This document shows, piece after piece, positions 52,428 to 60,961 of a DNA stretch of 64,000 bases. Each line of letters starts with the position of its first letter. The first letter of the stretch is position 1. The notes under the pieces were generated by a model. That model made no database searches, had not been told where the DNA came from, and saw only the letters and a list, made by a program, of their open reading frames with translations. The translations under genes and the position numbers were made by a program. The stretch comes from an uncultured Acidimicrobiales bacterium (lineage in GTDB: Bacteria > Actinomycetota > Acidimicrobiia > Acidimicrobiales > SZUA-35), in assembly GCA_937922045.1 (NCBI GenBank), contig CAKZXA010000044.1, forward strand, positions 1 to 64,000, written 5' to 3'.

Positions 52428-53093
52428 CTAGTCCACCAGCGCCAGGTTGGTGACGATCATGGCCCGACCTCGATGGATACGAGAGCGCACCGTATTGACC
52501 GTGATGCCGAGCGCCTGGGCCACATCCTCGTAGGGGAGCTGCTCCACGTCTCGAAGAATCACGGCCTGACGATACACGTCAGGCAGAGTAGCGAGGGCGT
52601 TCGACAGGTCCTCGCGTCTGGCCACAAACGAGCTGAGCTTCATCGCCACCGACGCCTGGTCTACCGGCTCGGTCGGGGTCGGCCGCCGCTCCCGGCCTCG
52701 CAGAAACAGCTTGGCCTGGTTCGATCCAATGGCGTAGAGCCAGGTGCGAAAGCTCGATCGCTGTTGGAAGGAGCCGATCGATCGGGCCACGGCGATCAAC
52801 ACGTCGGCGGCTACCTCGTCGACAACGCCGTCGTCGGCCAGAATGCGACGAATCCCAGGATCGGCCAGGCGATGATGGTCGACCAGTTCCAAAAGCAGCT
52901 CAAGCGCGGCGGCCGAATCGTTGGCGGCCCGGGCCGCCAACCCGTTGAGCAGGGCCTGTTGATCCTCGGCCGTCAGTTCAGGAAACGATGACGCAACCTG
53001 GGTTGAGGCGCGGCCCCGCCCAGGATCGGCGGCGTCAGTGGCGTCGACCGCATCGAGCGCCGAGCGAACAGACAGGGATGGTGGCGGATTCAC
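52428..53093 (-). CDS. ECF sigma factor upstream of kinase
   Basis: The 221-residue protein has sigma region 2 near 85-130 (DVLIAVARSIGSFQQRSSFRTWLYAI) and region 4 near 165-215 (ALATLPDVYRQAVILRDVEQLPYEDVAQALGITVNTVRSRIHRGR). ECF sigma factors next to Ser/Thr kinases can be controlled by phosphorylation instead of an anti-sigma factor, which fits this pair. The N-terminal 80 residues are an unusual extension rich in Ala/Asp. Start GTG 53093 is tentative. Confidence 0.85.
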   Translation of the reverse strand: MNPPPSLSVRSALDAVDATDAADPGRGRASTQVASSFPELTAEDQQALLNGLAARAANDSAAALELLLELVDHHRLADPGIRRILADDGVVDEVAADVLIAVARSIGSFQQRSSFRTWLYAIGSNQAKLFLRGRERRPTPTEPVDQASVAMKLSSFVARREDLSNALATLPDVYRQAVILRDVEQLPYEDVAQALGITVNTVRSRIHRGRAMIVTNLALVD

Positions 53094-53181
53094 GACAGCA
53101 CTAAGTGTGCCTCGTTTCTAGCCAACACCGCACGATGACAAGCCGTGCTCGGTCCAAATCTGTTCTGCTATCGACGAACAG

Positions 53182-54327
53182 TCACCCGCCGTCGACGAGC
53201 TGGGTTAACCCGCCACCGTTGTCGCCCTGAACGTTGACCGTGTTCTGGCGGACCAAACCCGTCACCATGTTCTGGCCCGTGTTGTTGAACACGACCCCTA
53301 CCCGCTGGACGAACGGCGAGGAACCATTGTCGGACCCGACTCGGCTGTAGCTGCTCAGGCCGGTCACCACCGCGCGCTTGACGCCGTCGATTCGTAGGCC
53401 GGCCTCCCGGTTCGAGTCGGCGACGCATCCGGTCAGGTTCGTATCAAATCCTTGCACCCGGTAACCGTCCCGCCCGTTGTCGAGCGAGTAGCCGTTGGTG
53501 ATAGCCGACCGGGAGCTGGTGATCAGGAACCCATCGGCGGTGTTGCGCGACGCACGACAGGCCAACAGGTTGTTGCTGGCCCCGTCGATTGTGAACCCTG
53601 AACCGTTGCCGGCACTCACAATCCGCGAGAACAAGCCGTCGCTGGCATCCACCGTCAAAACACCGGCCCCAACACATTTGGTGACAAGGACGTTGTCGAC
53701 TCGAGTTGCTCGCGTCCCGACGATCTCGATGCCGTGACCAGCCCCGTACTGCATGAACAGATCGCCGATGGTGTGCCGGTGATCGTTGAAAATCGGTGTG
53801 GTGCCCGACCCGGTAGCCACCCGCACCATCGCCACCTGCTGGGTCTGCTTGTTGCGGTTGCCGTTGAGGCGTAGACCGCGAAGCCCGGTGGCAAACGCTG
53901 GCTTGCCATCGGGCCCTGTGGTCTCATCGATGGTGAACAGGGCCGCGTTGGCGCCGTTGGCCAGGCGCACCTGCGAACCCCAACCTTCGCCGACAATCTG
54001 AACCCCGGTGTGGACTCGAATATTGCCGGCCACGGTGTAGGACCCGGCCGGAACGGCCACCACCCCACCACCGTGGCGACCGTTTGTGGGGTTGGCGGCA
54101 TCGATCGCGGCTTGGAAGGCTGCCGTCCAGTCCGATCCGCCATTGTGGTAATCGACGACGGAGCGGGTGGCCACGACGGCCGCGCTCGCCGTGCCGGTCG
54201 CCGCCCCCAGGAGGGCGACCGAGCCGACGGCCGCGGCCCCGGCTTTCATTCCGCCGCCGAGAAAGCGCCGCCGTCCAAGGTCTCGGTGGTGCTTCTCGAT
54301 CGGTTGGCTTACGTTTCGCGATTTCAT
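53182..54327 (-). CDS. Tat-exported right-handed beta-helix protein
   Basis: The 381-residue protein has a Tat signal (RRRFLGGG at 19-26, then Ala-rich helix to about 50) and a pectate-lyase-like parallel beta-helix with an N-terminal cap (GGSDWTAAFQAAIDAANP, VAVPAGSYTVAGNI) and serial coils ending in Asn-rich turns. This fold binds or cleaves polysaccharides; no certain catalytic residues are visible. AAGGAG six bases before the ATG is a near-ideal Shine-Dalgarno. It stands alone between the kinase operon and the CMD gene. Confidence 0.82.
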   Translation of the reverse strand: MKSRNVSQPIEKHHRDLGRRRFLGGGMKAGAAAVGSVALLGAATGTASAAVVATRSVVDYHNGGSDWTAAFQAAIDAANPTNGRHGGGVVAVPAGSYTVAGNIRVHTGVQIVGEGWGSQVRLANGANAALFTIDETTGPDGKPAFATGLRGLRLNGNRNKQTQQVAMVRVATGSGTTPIFNDHRHTIGDLFMQYGAGHGIEIVGTRATRVDNVLVTKCVGAGVLTVDASDGLFSRIVSAGNGSGFTIDGASNNLLACRASRNTADGFLITSSRSAITNGYSLDNGRDGYRVQGFDTNLTGCVADSNREAGLRIDGVKRAVVTGLSSYSRVGSDNGSSPFVQRVGVVFNNTGQNMVTGLVRQNTVNVQGDNGGGLTQLVDGG

Positions 54328-54430
54328 GGCAGCTCCTTAGGACGAGGTGGTTACGTCCGTTGGTTACCGCCGAGCGACAGAAAGTTCCCGACAATCTTCG
54401 ATTTGTCTTGGTGTGGTTCGATCAGCCGAC

Positions 54431-55705
54431 CTAGGCCAGGTCGTAGTAGACCGACAGCCGATGTTGGAGCTGACCGACCGACACCCAGACCGCGATTTCG
54501 ATGATCTCCGCTGAGGTGAGGTGCTCAATCGCGGCGCTGACCGTGTCGTCGTCGACGATGGCGGGACTAGGGGAGATGGCACGGGCAACACCGAGGGCGG
54601 CTGCCGTGCGTGGATCCAGATCGGCAGCCTTACTCGAACCGGGAAAGAAGCCGTCGGCGGCGGCCAGCGTGCCAGCGTCGACGCTGTGATGCTCTGCTAG
54701 CTGCTTCGCCCGGTCGATCAGGTAGGGGTTGCCCATGTGGTTGGCGAACACCAGCCCAACGAGCGCCTTCAAACCGATCCCGAGTTCCGATTGGGTCGGG
54801 TCGAGGTTGTGCCGCAACATTGCCGTCAGAGCTCGCCGCGGTTTGGCGTGCATCATGTGGGGAATGATCTCTTCATCGAAGCCGTAGGTCTCGACCAGCA
54901 CCTTCTGAGCGTCAGCGTCTTTCGGCACGCCTTCGGTCCAGCCCTTCTCAAGCTTTACCGCTCCTGGCGCGTTGCGCAGCACCTTTAGCATGGTGCCCAT
55001 CGAGTCACGCGGTGGCAGTGTTGCCACGCGGGCGCCGGTCTCGGCATCGCCAGCACCAGCCGTCCCATCTGCCAAGGCTGCGCTCGATGCACCACCCCAG
55101 GCGTGCTGACCCACCGACCACCCGGTCGGCTCGATCAGTTCAGCGACATCGTTGACGGCTTCTTGTTCCAGCTCAACGCCGATGGCGTCCATGAACTTGT
55201 TGAGAAAGCCCATCATGGCCACGCCCATCACGATCCACTCGGCGTGTTCGGCCGAGTAGTGCGACCGCAGTTCCTCGCCCACGTCTGGTGTGTAGTGATG
55301 AGGGTCGGTGGAGAGAGCCTCAGCCACCGCAACCGCTGCGGCCTCCCCTGGTGACCGTGATTCACCGGTCACCGCCTCAGCGCTCGACCCGCGCCGCAAG
55401 GCATAGGAGCAGGTGTGGGCTGAGCAGTAGGCGCAACTCGCGGCCCTCGACGATGTGTACATCCCGAGCCCAACAATGTCTTTCGGCGCGCCGAGACCGA
55501 AGAGGCCAGATGGCAGGTCGAGGAAGTTTGGCACCATCAGGTTGTAGGTGCGGAACCCGGGCTGCCAAATCTCCAGGTAAGGATCGCAGTAGGGGACGAC
55601 GCCGATGAGAACGTCGACCATGTTCAGAACCGGTTTGTACCGCTGATGCAGCACATCAAAATCGACGCGATCGTGCGCGACTGCTTCCGCCAGTGTGTTC
55701 GCCAT
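54431..55705 (-). CDS. Carboxymuconolactone decarboxylase/AhpD-like protein, double length
   Basis: The 424-residue protein has an AhpD-type motif, CAYCSAHTCSYALRRG, with the CxxC and following His, then EHAEWIVMGVAMMGFLNKFMDAIGVEL, the conserved second helix of CMD proteins. The C-terminal half resembles a second CMD module without the CxxC. Members are alkylhydroperoxidases or act on aromatic ring-cleavage lactones. AGGAAAG before the ATG supports the start. Five tandem 12-bp repeats lie in its upstream region, facing the CoA-transferase gene. Confidence 0.78.
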   Translation of the reverse strand: MANTLAEAVAHDRVDFDVLHQRYKPVLNMVDVLIGVVPYCDPYLEIWQPGFRTYNLMVPNFLDLPSGLFGLGAPKDIVGLGMYTSSRAASCAYCSAHTCSYALRRGSSAEAVTGESRSPGEAAAVAVAEALSTDPHHYTPDVGEELRSHYSAEHAEWIVMGVAMMGFLNKFMDAIGVELEQEAVNDVAELIEPTGWSVGQHAWGGASSAALADGTAGAGDAETGARVATLPPRDSMGTMLKVLRNAPGAVKLEKGWTEGVPKDADAQKVLVETYGFDEEIIPHMMHAKPRRALTAMLRHNLDPTQSELGIGLKALVGLVFANHMGNPYLIDRAKQLAEHHSVDAGTLAAADGFFPGSSKAADLDPRTAAALGVARAISPSPAIVDDDTVSAAIEHLTSAEIIEIAVWVSVGQLQHRLSVYYDLA

Positions 55706-55727
55706 GACTTTCCTAACCCCGAGTGCT

Positions 55728-55786
55728 AATCCGACTGAAATCCGACTGAGAATCTGACTGAGAATCCGACTGAGAATCCGACTGAA
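55728..55786. repeat. Five 12-bp tandem repeats in a divergent promoter region
   Basis: AATCCGACTGAG-type units occupy 55728-55738 (11 bp, one base short), 55739-55750, 55751-55762 (one mismatch), 55763-55774 and 55775-55786. They begin 22 bp before the CMD-gene ATG on its strand and 95 bp before the CoA-transferase ATG. A regulator array is possible. Confidence 0.8.
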
Positions 55787-55880
55787 TGTGAATTCTGAAC
55801 TAAAACGAACTTAGTGCACCGCGGCATGACCACAAAGTTCAACAAACGACTGGGGTCGTCTCGCCGACTAGCGTGGGCTC

Positions 55881-57188
55881 ATGCGCACCTCGTCAGGCCA
55901 CACTGGTCTCAGCCCGGAGGCACTGGCCGAGTGGCTCGTCGAGTGGCTGGCTCCTGGTTCCGACGTGGTGGTGCCAATCGCCAACGGTGAACCGGTGAAA
56001 CTGCTCGACGCCATCGAGGATCGGGCCGAGCGGCTGCGGGATGTCCGCATGCACCAGATGCACGCCCTGCACGATCGCCGCTACCTTCACCGCGGTGTCG
56101 AGGGGAGCCTCGAGGGCTCGTTGCGGCATGTGTCCTGGTTCTTGTCGTACATCACTCGTCCGGCCTATGCGGCCGGCGCCATCGATTTCGTTCCTGCCAA
56201 CTACAGCGAGGTGCCCCAGCTACTTGCTGAGCGGCAGCCCGCGGTGGTGATCGCATCGGCCAGCCCGCCCGACAACCACGGCTACGTTTCGTTGGGCGTT
56301 ACCGGGAGCTACACGACGGCCCTGCTCGGCCGGGTGCCGTTCGTGTTGGAGATCAACGAGCAGATGCCGCGCACGTTTGGCTCGAACCGGCTTCGGCTGG
56401 ACGAGGCGCTCGGCTGGTGCGAGGCGAGCTACCCGCTGGTGGAGGTTGCGGCCCCGGTCCCCACCGAGCGAGACCGTCGCATCGCCGAGCTGGTGGCAGA
56501 TCGTATACCAAACGGGGCGACGATTCAGCTCGGCATCGGAGGCATCCCGACGGCAGTGGCCTCGATGCTTCACGGCCACGAGGACCTGTCCATTCACACC
56601 GAGCTGTTCGCCGACCCCATGGTGGATCTGATCGAAGCTGGCGTCGTGACCGGCATCAACAAGGCTTCGTACAAACGCCGGGCGGTTGCGACCTTCGCCC
56701 TTGGGACGAAACGGCTCTACGACTTCCTTCACCTGAACGACGGTGTGGTGTTTTTGCCAGTCAACGAAACGAATGATCCACGCAGAATCGGATCACACCC
56801 GAAGTTTGTTTCGGTGAACGCAACGCTCGAAGTCGACCTACTCGGCCAGTGTGCGTCTGAGACGCTGGGCACCCGCTACTACTCGGGTAGTGGCGGGCAG
56901 GCCGACTTCGCTCGCGGCGCCCAATACTCCGATGGTGGCGATGGGTTCGTCGTGCTCAGCAGCACGACCCGTGCCGGAGCTTCCCGTATCGTGCCAACGT
57001 TGATGCCTGGCGCCGCGGTAACAACACAGAAGAACACGGTCGACAATGTGGTCACCGAATTCGGTGTTGCCACCTTGCGCGGCCGCACCCTCGATGAAAG
57101 ATCGAGGGCCTTGATAGCGGTCGCTCATCCGGAGCATCGCGATGAGCTCACGAAGGCAGCGCGTGACCAGGGCCGGATCCGAGGCTGA
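55881..57188 (+). CDS. Acetyl-CoA hydrolase/4-hydroxybutyrate CoA-transferase family
   Basis: The 435-residue protein has the family's two CoA-transferase halves: IANGEPVKLLDAI, the DNHGYVSLGV loop, then IQLGIGGIPTAVASML, and the catalytic Glu in DLSIHTELFADPMVDL. GSGGQADFARGA near the C-terminus completes the group. It moves CoA between short acyl acids. The acyl partner is unknown. It is divergent from the CMD gene across the 12-bp repeats and 9 bp from the convergent MFS gene. Confidence 0.88.
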   Translation: MRTSSGHTGLSPEALAEWLVEWLAPGSDVVVPIANGEPVKLLDAIEDRAERLRDVRMHQMHALHDRRYLHRGVEGSLEGSLRHVSWFLSYITRPAYAAGAIDFVPANYSEVPQLLAERQPAVVIASASPPDNHGYVSLGVTGSYTTALLGRVPFVLEINEQMPRTFGSNRLRLDEALGWCEASYPLVEVAAPVPTERDRRIAELVADRIPNGATIQLGIGGIPTAVASMLHGHEDLSIHTELFADPMVDLIEAGVVTGINKASYKRRAVATFALGTKRLYDFLHLNDGVVFLPVNETNDPRRIGSHPKFVSVNATLEVDLLGQCASETLGTRYYSGSGGQADFARGAQYSDGGDGFVVLSSTTRAGASRIVPTLMPGAAVTTQKNTVDNVVTEFGVATLRGRTLDERSRALIAVAHPEHRDELTKAARDQGRIRG

Positions 57189-57197
57189 CGCCCGAAG

Positions 57198-58481
57198 CTA
57201 GGACACGTTGACCAGATCGTTCGAGTCGCTGCGGTCGCTGCCATTCGACCGGTCGCTGATGAGGAGTGCGGCGAAGCCAGCGGCGATGGCGATAGCCCCG
57301 GCCGAGGTGAAGGCCCAGCTGTAGGAGCCGGTCTCGTCTCGCACCAGTCCGGCTGCCCAGGCTGCCACCGCTGCGCCGATCTGATGGGCACCGAAGACCC
57401 AGGCGTAGACAACGCCCGCGTTGTGGCGCCCGAACAGTTTGGCTCCGAGCATGATGGTTGGCGGCACGGTGGCGATGTAGTCGAGCCCGAACAGTACGGC
57501 GAAGGCGCCGATCGACAGGCTGTCGTGGATGAAGGGCAACATCATGAGCGACACGCCGCGGAAGCCGTAGTAGATCATGAGGAGACGGCGAGGGTCGTAG
57601 CGGTCGGTCAGGATGCCGGAGCCGACGGTGCCGATGAAGTTGAACACACCCATAATGGCCAGCCAGTTGGCGGCGGTTATCTCGTCGAAACCATGGTCGG
57701 CGGCGTGGGCGATGAAGTGCTGTCCGACCAGCCCGTTGCTGGTGGCGCCGCACACGAGGAAGGTGCTGGCCAGCAGCCAGAACTCGGGTCGACGAAATGC
57801 TCGACGGACGAGATCACGGTCTGGTGGGGTGGCCGGTTCCGGTTCGCCACCGAGCGGCGCCACTCCCACATCGGCTGGGGCGTTGCGAAAGAAGAGCCAC
57901 ACGATGGGCAGGAGGGCCGCTGAGGCAACCGCACCCCAGACGAGAGCTTGTCGCCAGCCCGCTCCAGCTCCGACCCCGGCAAAGAACCGCACGAACACGA
58001 GTTGCCCTGCGCTTTGCGAAGCGCCGAATACGCCGGTGACCAGACCTCGGCGTTCGACGAACCAGGTGTTGGCCACCGCCGCGCCTAGGAAGGAGGCTAC
58101 GAGCCCAGCGGCGAGGCCGGAGGTGAGTCCGAACCAGAGGGTGAGGGTCCAGATGTCGTCGATGCGGCTGGCGAGATAGAACGAGAGAGCGGTGACCGCA
58201 ATCGACAGCATCACCATGTTTTTCATGCCGATGCGCCGAGCGAGCGCTCCCGCTATCGGCCCACCGAAGCCGTAGGCCACGAGACCGATAGCGGCCGCGA
58301 ACGACAGCTGGGACGTAGACCAGCCGGTGTCTCGTTCCATGTCGAGCAGGAGAGCACCGGGCGCGGCTCGAGTGCCGGAGGTGACGACAAGCACGAGTGC
58401 CGCAACCGCCACCACGATCCACCCGTAGAAGATTCCGCCGCTTGCCGGCTCTTGGTTCGTTTGGCTGATGCGACCTTTCAC
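57198..58481 (-). CDS. MFS transporter (OFA-like)
   Basis: The 427-residue protein has twelve membrane helices and the MFS loop motif near AGALARRIGMKN after helix 2. The start (GIFYGWIVVAVAALVLVVTSGTRAAPG) and DTGWSTSQLSFAAAIG match the oxalate/formate-antiporter-like branch. It probably carries a small organic anion. The GTG start at 58481 is uncertain. Between the divergent sides lies the LexA box of the next gene. Confidence 0.88.
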   Translation of the reverse strand: MKGRISQTNQEPASGGIFYGWIVVAVAALVLVVTSGTRAAPGALLLDMERDTGWSTSQLSFAAAIGLVAYGFGGPIAGALARRIGMKNMVMLSIAVTALSFYLASRIDDIWTLTLWFGLTSGLAAGLVASFLGAAVANTWFVERRGLVTGVFGASQSAGQLVFVRFFAGVGAGAGWRQALVWGAVASAALLPIVWLFFRNAPADVGVAPLGGEPEPATPPDRDLVRRAFRRPEFWLLASTFLVCGATSNGLVGQHFIAHAADHGFDEITAANWLAIMGVFNFIGTVGSGILTDRYDPRRLLMIYYGFRGVSLMMLPFIHDSLSIGAFAVLFGLDYIATVPPTIMLGAKLFGRHNAGVVYAWVFGAHQIGAAVAAWAAGLVRDETGSYSWAFTSAGAIAIAAGFAALLISDRSNGSDRSDSNDLVNVS

Positions 58482-58548
58482 TCGCGCAGCCTACAAGTTC
58501 TTGCCGTTGTTCTTCCAACTGGATTCCAAGCAACGAGACGTTGTCAAA

Positions 58549-58562
58549 CGAACGAACGTTCG
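58549..58562. promoter_or_regulatory. LexA (SOS) box, perfect core
   Basis: CGAACGAACGTTCG fully matches the actinobacterial LexA core CGAAC-N4-GTTCG. It lies about 68 bp upstream of the second DUF222/HNH gene. Confidence 0.75.
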
Positions 58563-58630
58563 CTAGTGTGGTTGTTCTTCGAAGCTTAGGCTTCCTTCAA
58601 CTGGTCTCACCTTTCTCTGGCGGTCTGCCT

Positions 58631-59818
58631 GTGAGTACCGAGTGTTGTTTAGATGTTCTTGATGCGGCGTTGGACGTTGTGTTCGATGAGTCGTTGTCGA
58701 CGTTTGGTGCGGTGGTCTTGGCTGAACGTGCACGCCGACTGGAGATACTGGCCTCGAGACTGGACGCGGCCCGAGCCTTGACGCTTGCCGCGGCAAACGC
58801 GGCGGTCGAGGCACCAGGAGCGATGCGCGATCTCGGCTACCGAGGACCGGAGCAGTACGTGACCGACCGGGCGCATGTGGACGGCCGATCGGTGCGAGCC
58901 GTGTCTCGGCTCGGCCGCTGGTTGGTCGACTTCCCCGTTCTCGCTGGCGCCTTCGAGGCCGGTGCTGTTGCCGCGTGCCACCTGCACGCCATCCGTCGTC
59001 TTGATTCGGTGCGGACTCGGTTTGCGTTGGTGGGCGATCAGCAGTTCTTTATCGACACTGCCGGATCCGTCGATTTCAAAGACTTCGGTCGGGTCCTCGC
59101 CTACTGGTCCAACGCTGCAGACCCCGACGGCGCCGAACCCCGAGACCAGGTGGCCAAGACGGGCTTGTGGTATCGGCGCCATGGTGACGGAGCGGTCTCT
59201 GGCCGGTTCTACTACGACCCCTTGAACGCTCAGGTGTTCGCCAACGCGGTCGAAACCGAATCACAACGCCTCTTCCGCGCCGACGCCGAAGCATGCTCCC
59301 AACGTCATGCCTCGTATCGTGATGCGGAATCGCTGATCAATCTTGTAGTGAAAGGGGCGGGCACTTGCGGTAGCGCGGCGGTCACGCCGCTCATCAACAT
59401 CGTCATGTCTCAACCCGTCGCCGAACGGCTACTCCAACAGATCGACGACCCTGGGGTTGGTCCTGTTGAAGTTCGCTACGACGACCTGGATGGGCGCTGC
59501 GAGTTCCTCGACGGCACACCGCTGCACCCAACCTTTGCCTTGGCCGCCTTGGCGGCGGCCAGGCTACGCAGGGTCGTTCTCGACACCCGATCCAAACCGG
59601 TCGACACATCTGTTACGGCACGCAGTTTCCCGCCATGGATGAAACACCTGCTACTGATCGAAGCGCGCGGACGATGCCGAGCCCCAGGATGCGACGCTCC
59701 CTTTCCCTGGCTCCAAGCCGACCACATCACACCCCACGCAACAGGAGGCCAAACCAAGCTCAGTAACGGCCAAGTTCTTTGCGACCCCCACAACAAGTGG
59801 AAAGGTGCTCGGGTATGA
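58631..59818 (+). CDS. DUF222 (13E12-type) HNH endonuclease family protein
   Basis: The 395-residue protein has the helical DUF222 region (AERARRLEILASRLDAARAL) and a C-terminal HNH: EARGRCRAPGCDAPFPWLQADHITPH, then SNGQVLCDPHNKWKG. The metal core is DH...N...H, with only one clear CxxxxC pair, so it is a divergent paralogue of the 21778 gene. A GTG at 58631 is preferred over the frame's earlier ATG at 58541, which precedes the SOS box. Induction by DNA damage is inferred from that box. Confidence 0.85.
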   Translation: MSTECCLDVLDAALDVVFDESLSTFGAVVLAERARRLEILASRLDAARALTLAAANAAVEAPGAMRDLGYRGPEQYVTDRAHVDGRSVRAVSRLGRWLVDFPVLAGAFEAGAVAACHLHAIRRLDSVRTRFALVGDQQFFIDTAGSVDFKDFGRVLAYWSNAADPDGAEPRDQVAKTGLWYRRHGDGAVSGRFYYDPLNAQVFANAVETESQRLFRADAEACSQRHASYRDAESLINLVVKGAGTCGSAAVTPLINIVMSQPVAERLLQQIDDPGVGPVEVRYDDLDGRCEFLDGTPLHPTFALAALAAARLRRVVLDTRSKPVDTSVTARSFPPWMKHLLLIEARGRCRAPGCDAPFPWLQADHITPHATGGQTKLSNGQVLCDPHNKWKGARV

Positions 59819-59835
59819 CCGCCCATCCATTCAAC

Positions 59836-60564
59836 CTACGAAAGCTGAATACGTACCCGCTTGTTGCCCTTGCCTTTGGATTCGGTCTTCGTAACCGAAA
59901 AGTGACCAACCGCTGCGGTCGATGCCACATGGGTGCCGCCATCGGCCTGCTTGTCGAGTCCAACAATGTCGACGACCCGAATCTCGGAGATCGACTCAGG
60001 GATCAAGCTCACCTTGGTTCGGATCAAGGCATCGTCGCTCAAGGCTTCGGCCCGAGGAAGAAAGGTGACCTCAATTGGCCGATCGGCCGCGATCTCTTCG
60101 TTGACGAGAGCCGTGATGCGGTCGGCGAAACCGTCGGGGAGCGGATCGAACTCAAAATCCATGCGGGCCTTGAGCGGCTCCATGTTGCCTCCGGTCACCG
60201 ACACTCCCCACTCGTTCCAAATCACGCCGCACAAGATGTGGAGAGCGGTGTGGGTGCGCATCAGGTCGTGTCGTCGATCCCAATCGATGGTGCCGGTAAC
60301 GGTGTCGCCGACCAGTGGGGCGCCCTCGCCCTCGAGGCGATGCCAGATGGTGGCGCCGTCCCGTTTCACCGAGGAGACCGTCCACAAGCGATCGTCGACG
60401 GCGAGCGTTCCGGTGTCGTGTGGTTGGCCGCCACTGGTGTAGTAGAAGGCGCTGCGATCGAGTGCAACCGCAGCCGGTTGGTCACCGTCTCCGGTTGCCA
60501 CATCGGTCACGGCCGCCTCGAAGGTGGTCAGGTAGGCATCGGTCAGAAACAACAGATCGGTCAT
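59836..60564 (-). CDS. AlaX-type alanyl-tRNA editing protein
   Basis: The 242-residue protein is a free-standing AlaRS editing-domain homologue: YYTSGGQPHDTG, the HxxxH zinc pair in RTHTALHIL, and GGTHVAST near the end. It should deacylate mischarged Ser- or Gly-tRNA-Ala. The cysteine that usually precedes GGTH is replaced by Asp (QADGGTHV), so one metal ligand differs. ATGA overlap couples it to the upstream MmcQ/YjbR gene. Confidence 0.88.
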   Translation of the reverse strand: MTDLLFLTDAYLTTFEAAVTDVATGDGDQPAAVALDRSAFYYTSGGQPHDTGTLAVDDRLWTVSSVKRDGATIWHRLEGEGAPLVGDTVTGTIDWDRRHDLMRTHTALHILCGVIWNEWGVSVTGGNMEPLKARMDFEFDPLPDGFADRITALVNEEIAADRPIEVTFLPRAEALSDDALIRTKVSLIPESISEIRVVDIVGLDKQADGGTHVASTAAVGHFSVTKTESKGKGNKRVRIQLS

Positions 60565-60938
60565 GTTTTCTCCTCAGCGTGGTCGAGGATCTGACGGCCC
60601 AAGGTTTTGGGCGCAACCAGCGAGTAGCTGGTGAGGATCCATTCCTCGACTTCTTCCCATCGTGCTTTCGGCAGCCGTTTGGGCAGGTCGACAGAGATCC
60701 AGCCATGGCGACCCAACCCGTAGCCAGTGGGGTAAGCACCGTCGACGGTCGAAACCACCGCTTCGGCTTCCTCTTTCGAGAGCTTGACCGTGATTGATGT
60801 GCCTTCGTGATTGGCGAAGATAAAGTTCTTGCCCCGAACCCGGAACGTAGGCTCGCCGCCCCAGGCCTCAATATCGACCCGCTGTGCCTCGGGCAGAGAC
60901 AGGGCCAACTTTTCGATCCGGTCGAACGTGGCTGCCAT
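60561..60938 (-). CDS. MmcQ/YjbR family protein
   Basis: The 125-residue protein matches MmcQ/YjbR: LALSLPEAQRVDIEAWGGEPTFRV near the start, then ITVKLSKEEAEAVV, GLGRHGWISVDLP and a C-terminal WILTSYSLVAPK helix. The fold binds DNA in some members, but the role is unknown. It is upstream of and overlaps AlaX by 4 bp. Confidence 0.88.
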   Translation of the reverse strand: MAATFDRIEKLALSLPEAQRVDIEAWGGEPTFRVRGKNFIFANHEGTSITVKLSKEEAEAVVSTVDGAYPTGYGLGRHGWISVDLPKRLPKARWEEVEEWILTSYSLVAPKTLGRQILDHAEEKT

Positions 60939-60961
60939 ACGGAGCCAGGCTAGTCGAGGGT

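Noticed and set aside
55728-55786. Repeats as a CRISPR array
   Set aside because: Units are 12 bp and abut with no spacers; no cas genes are in the window.
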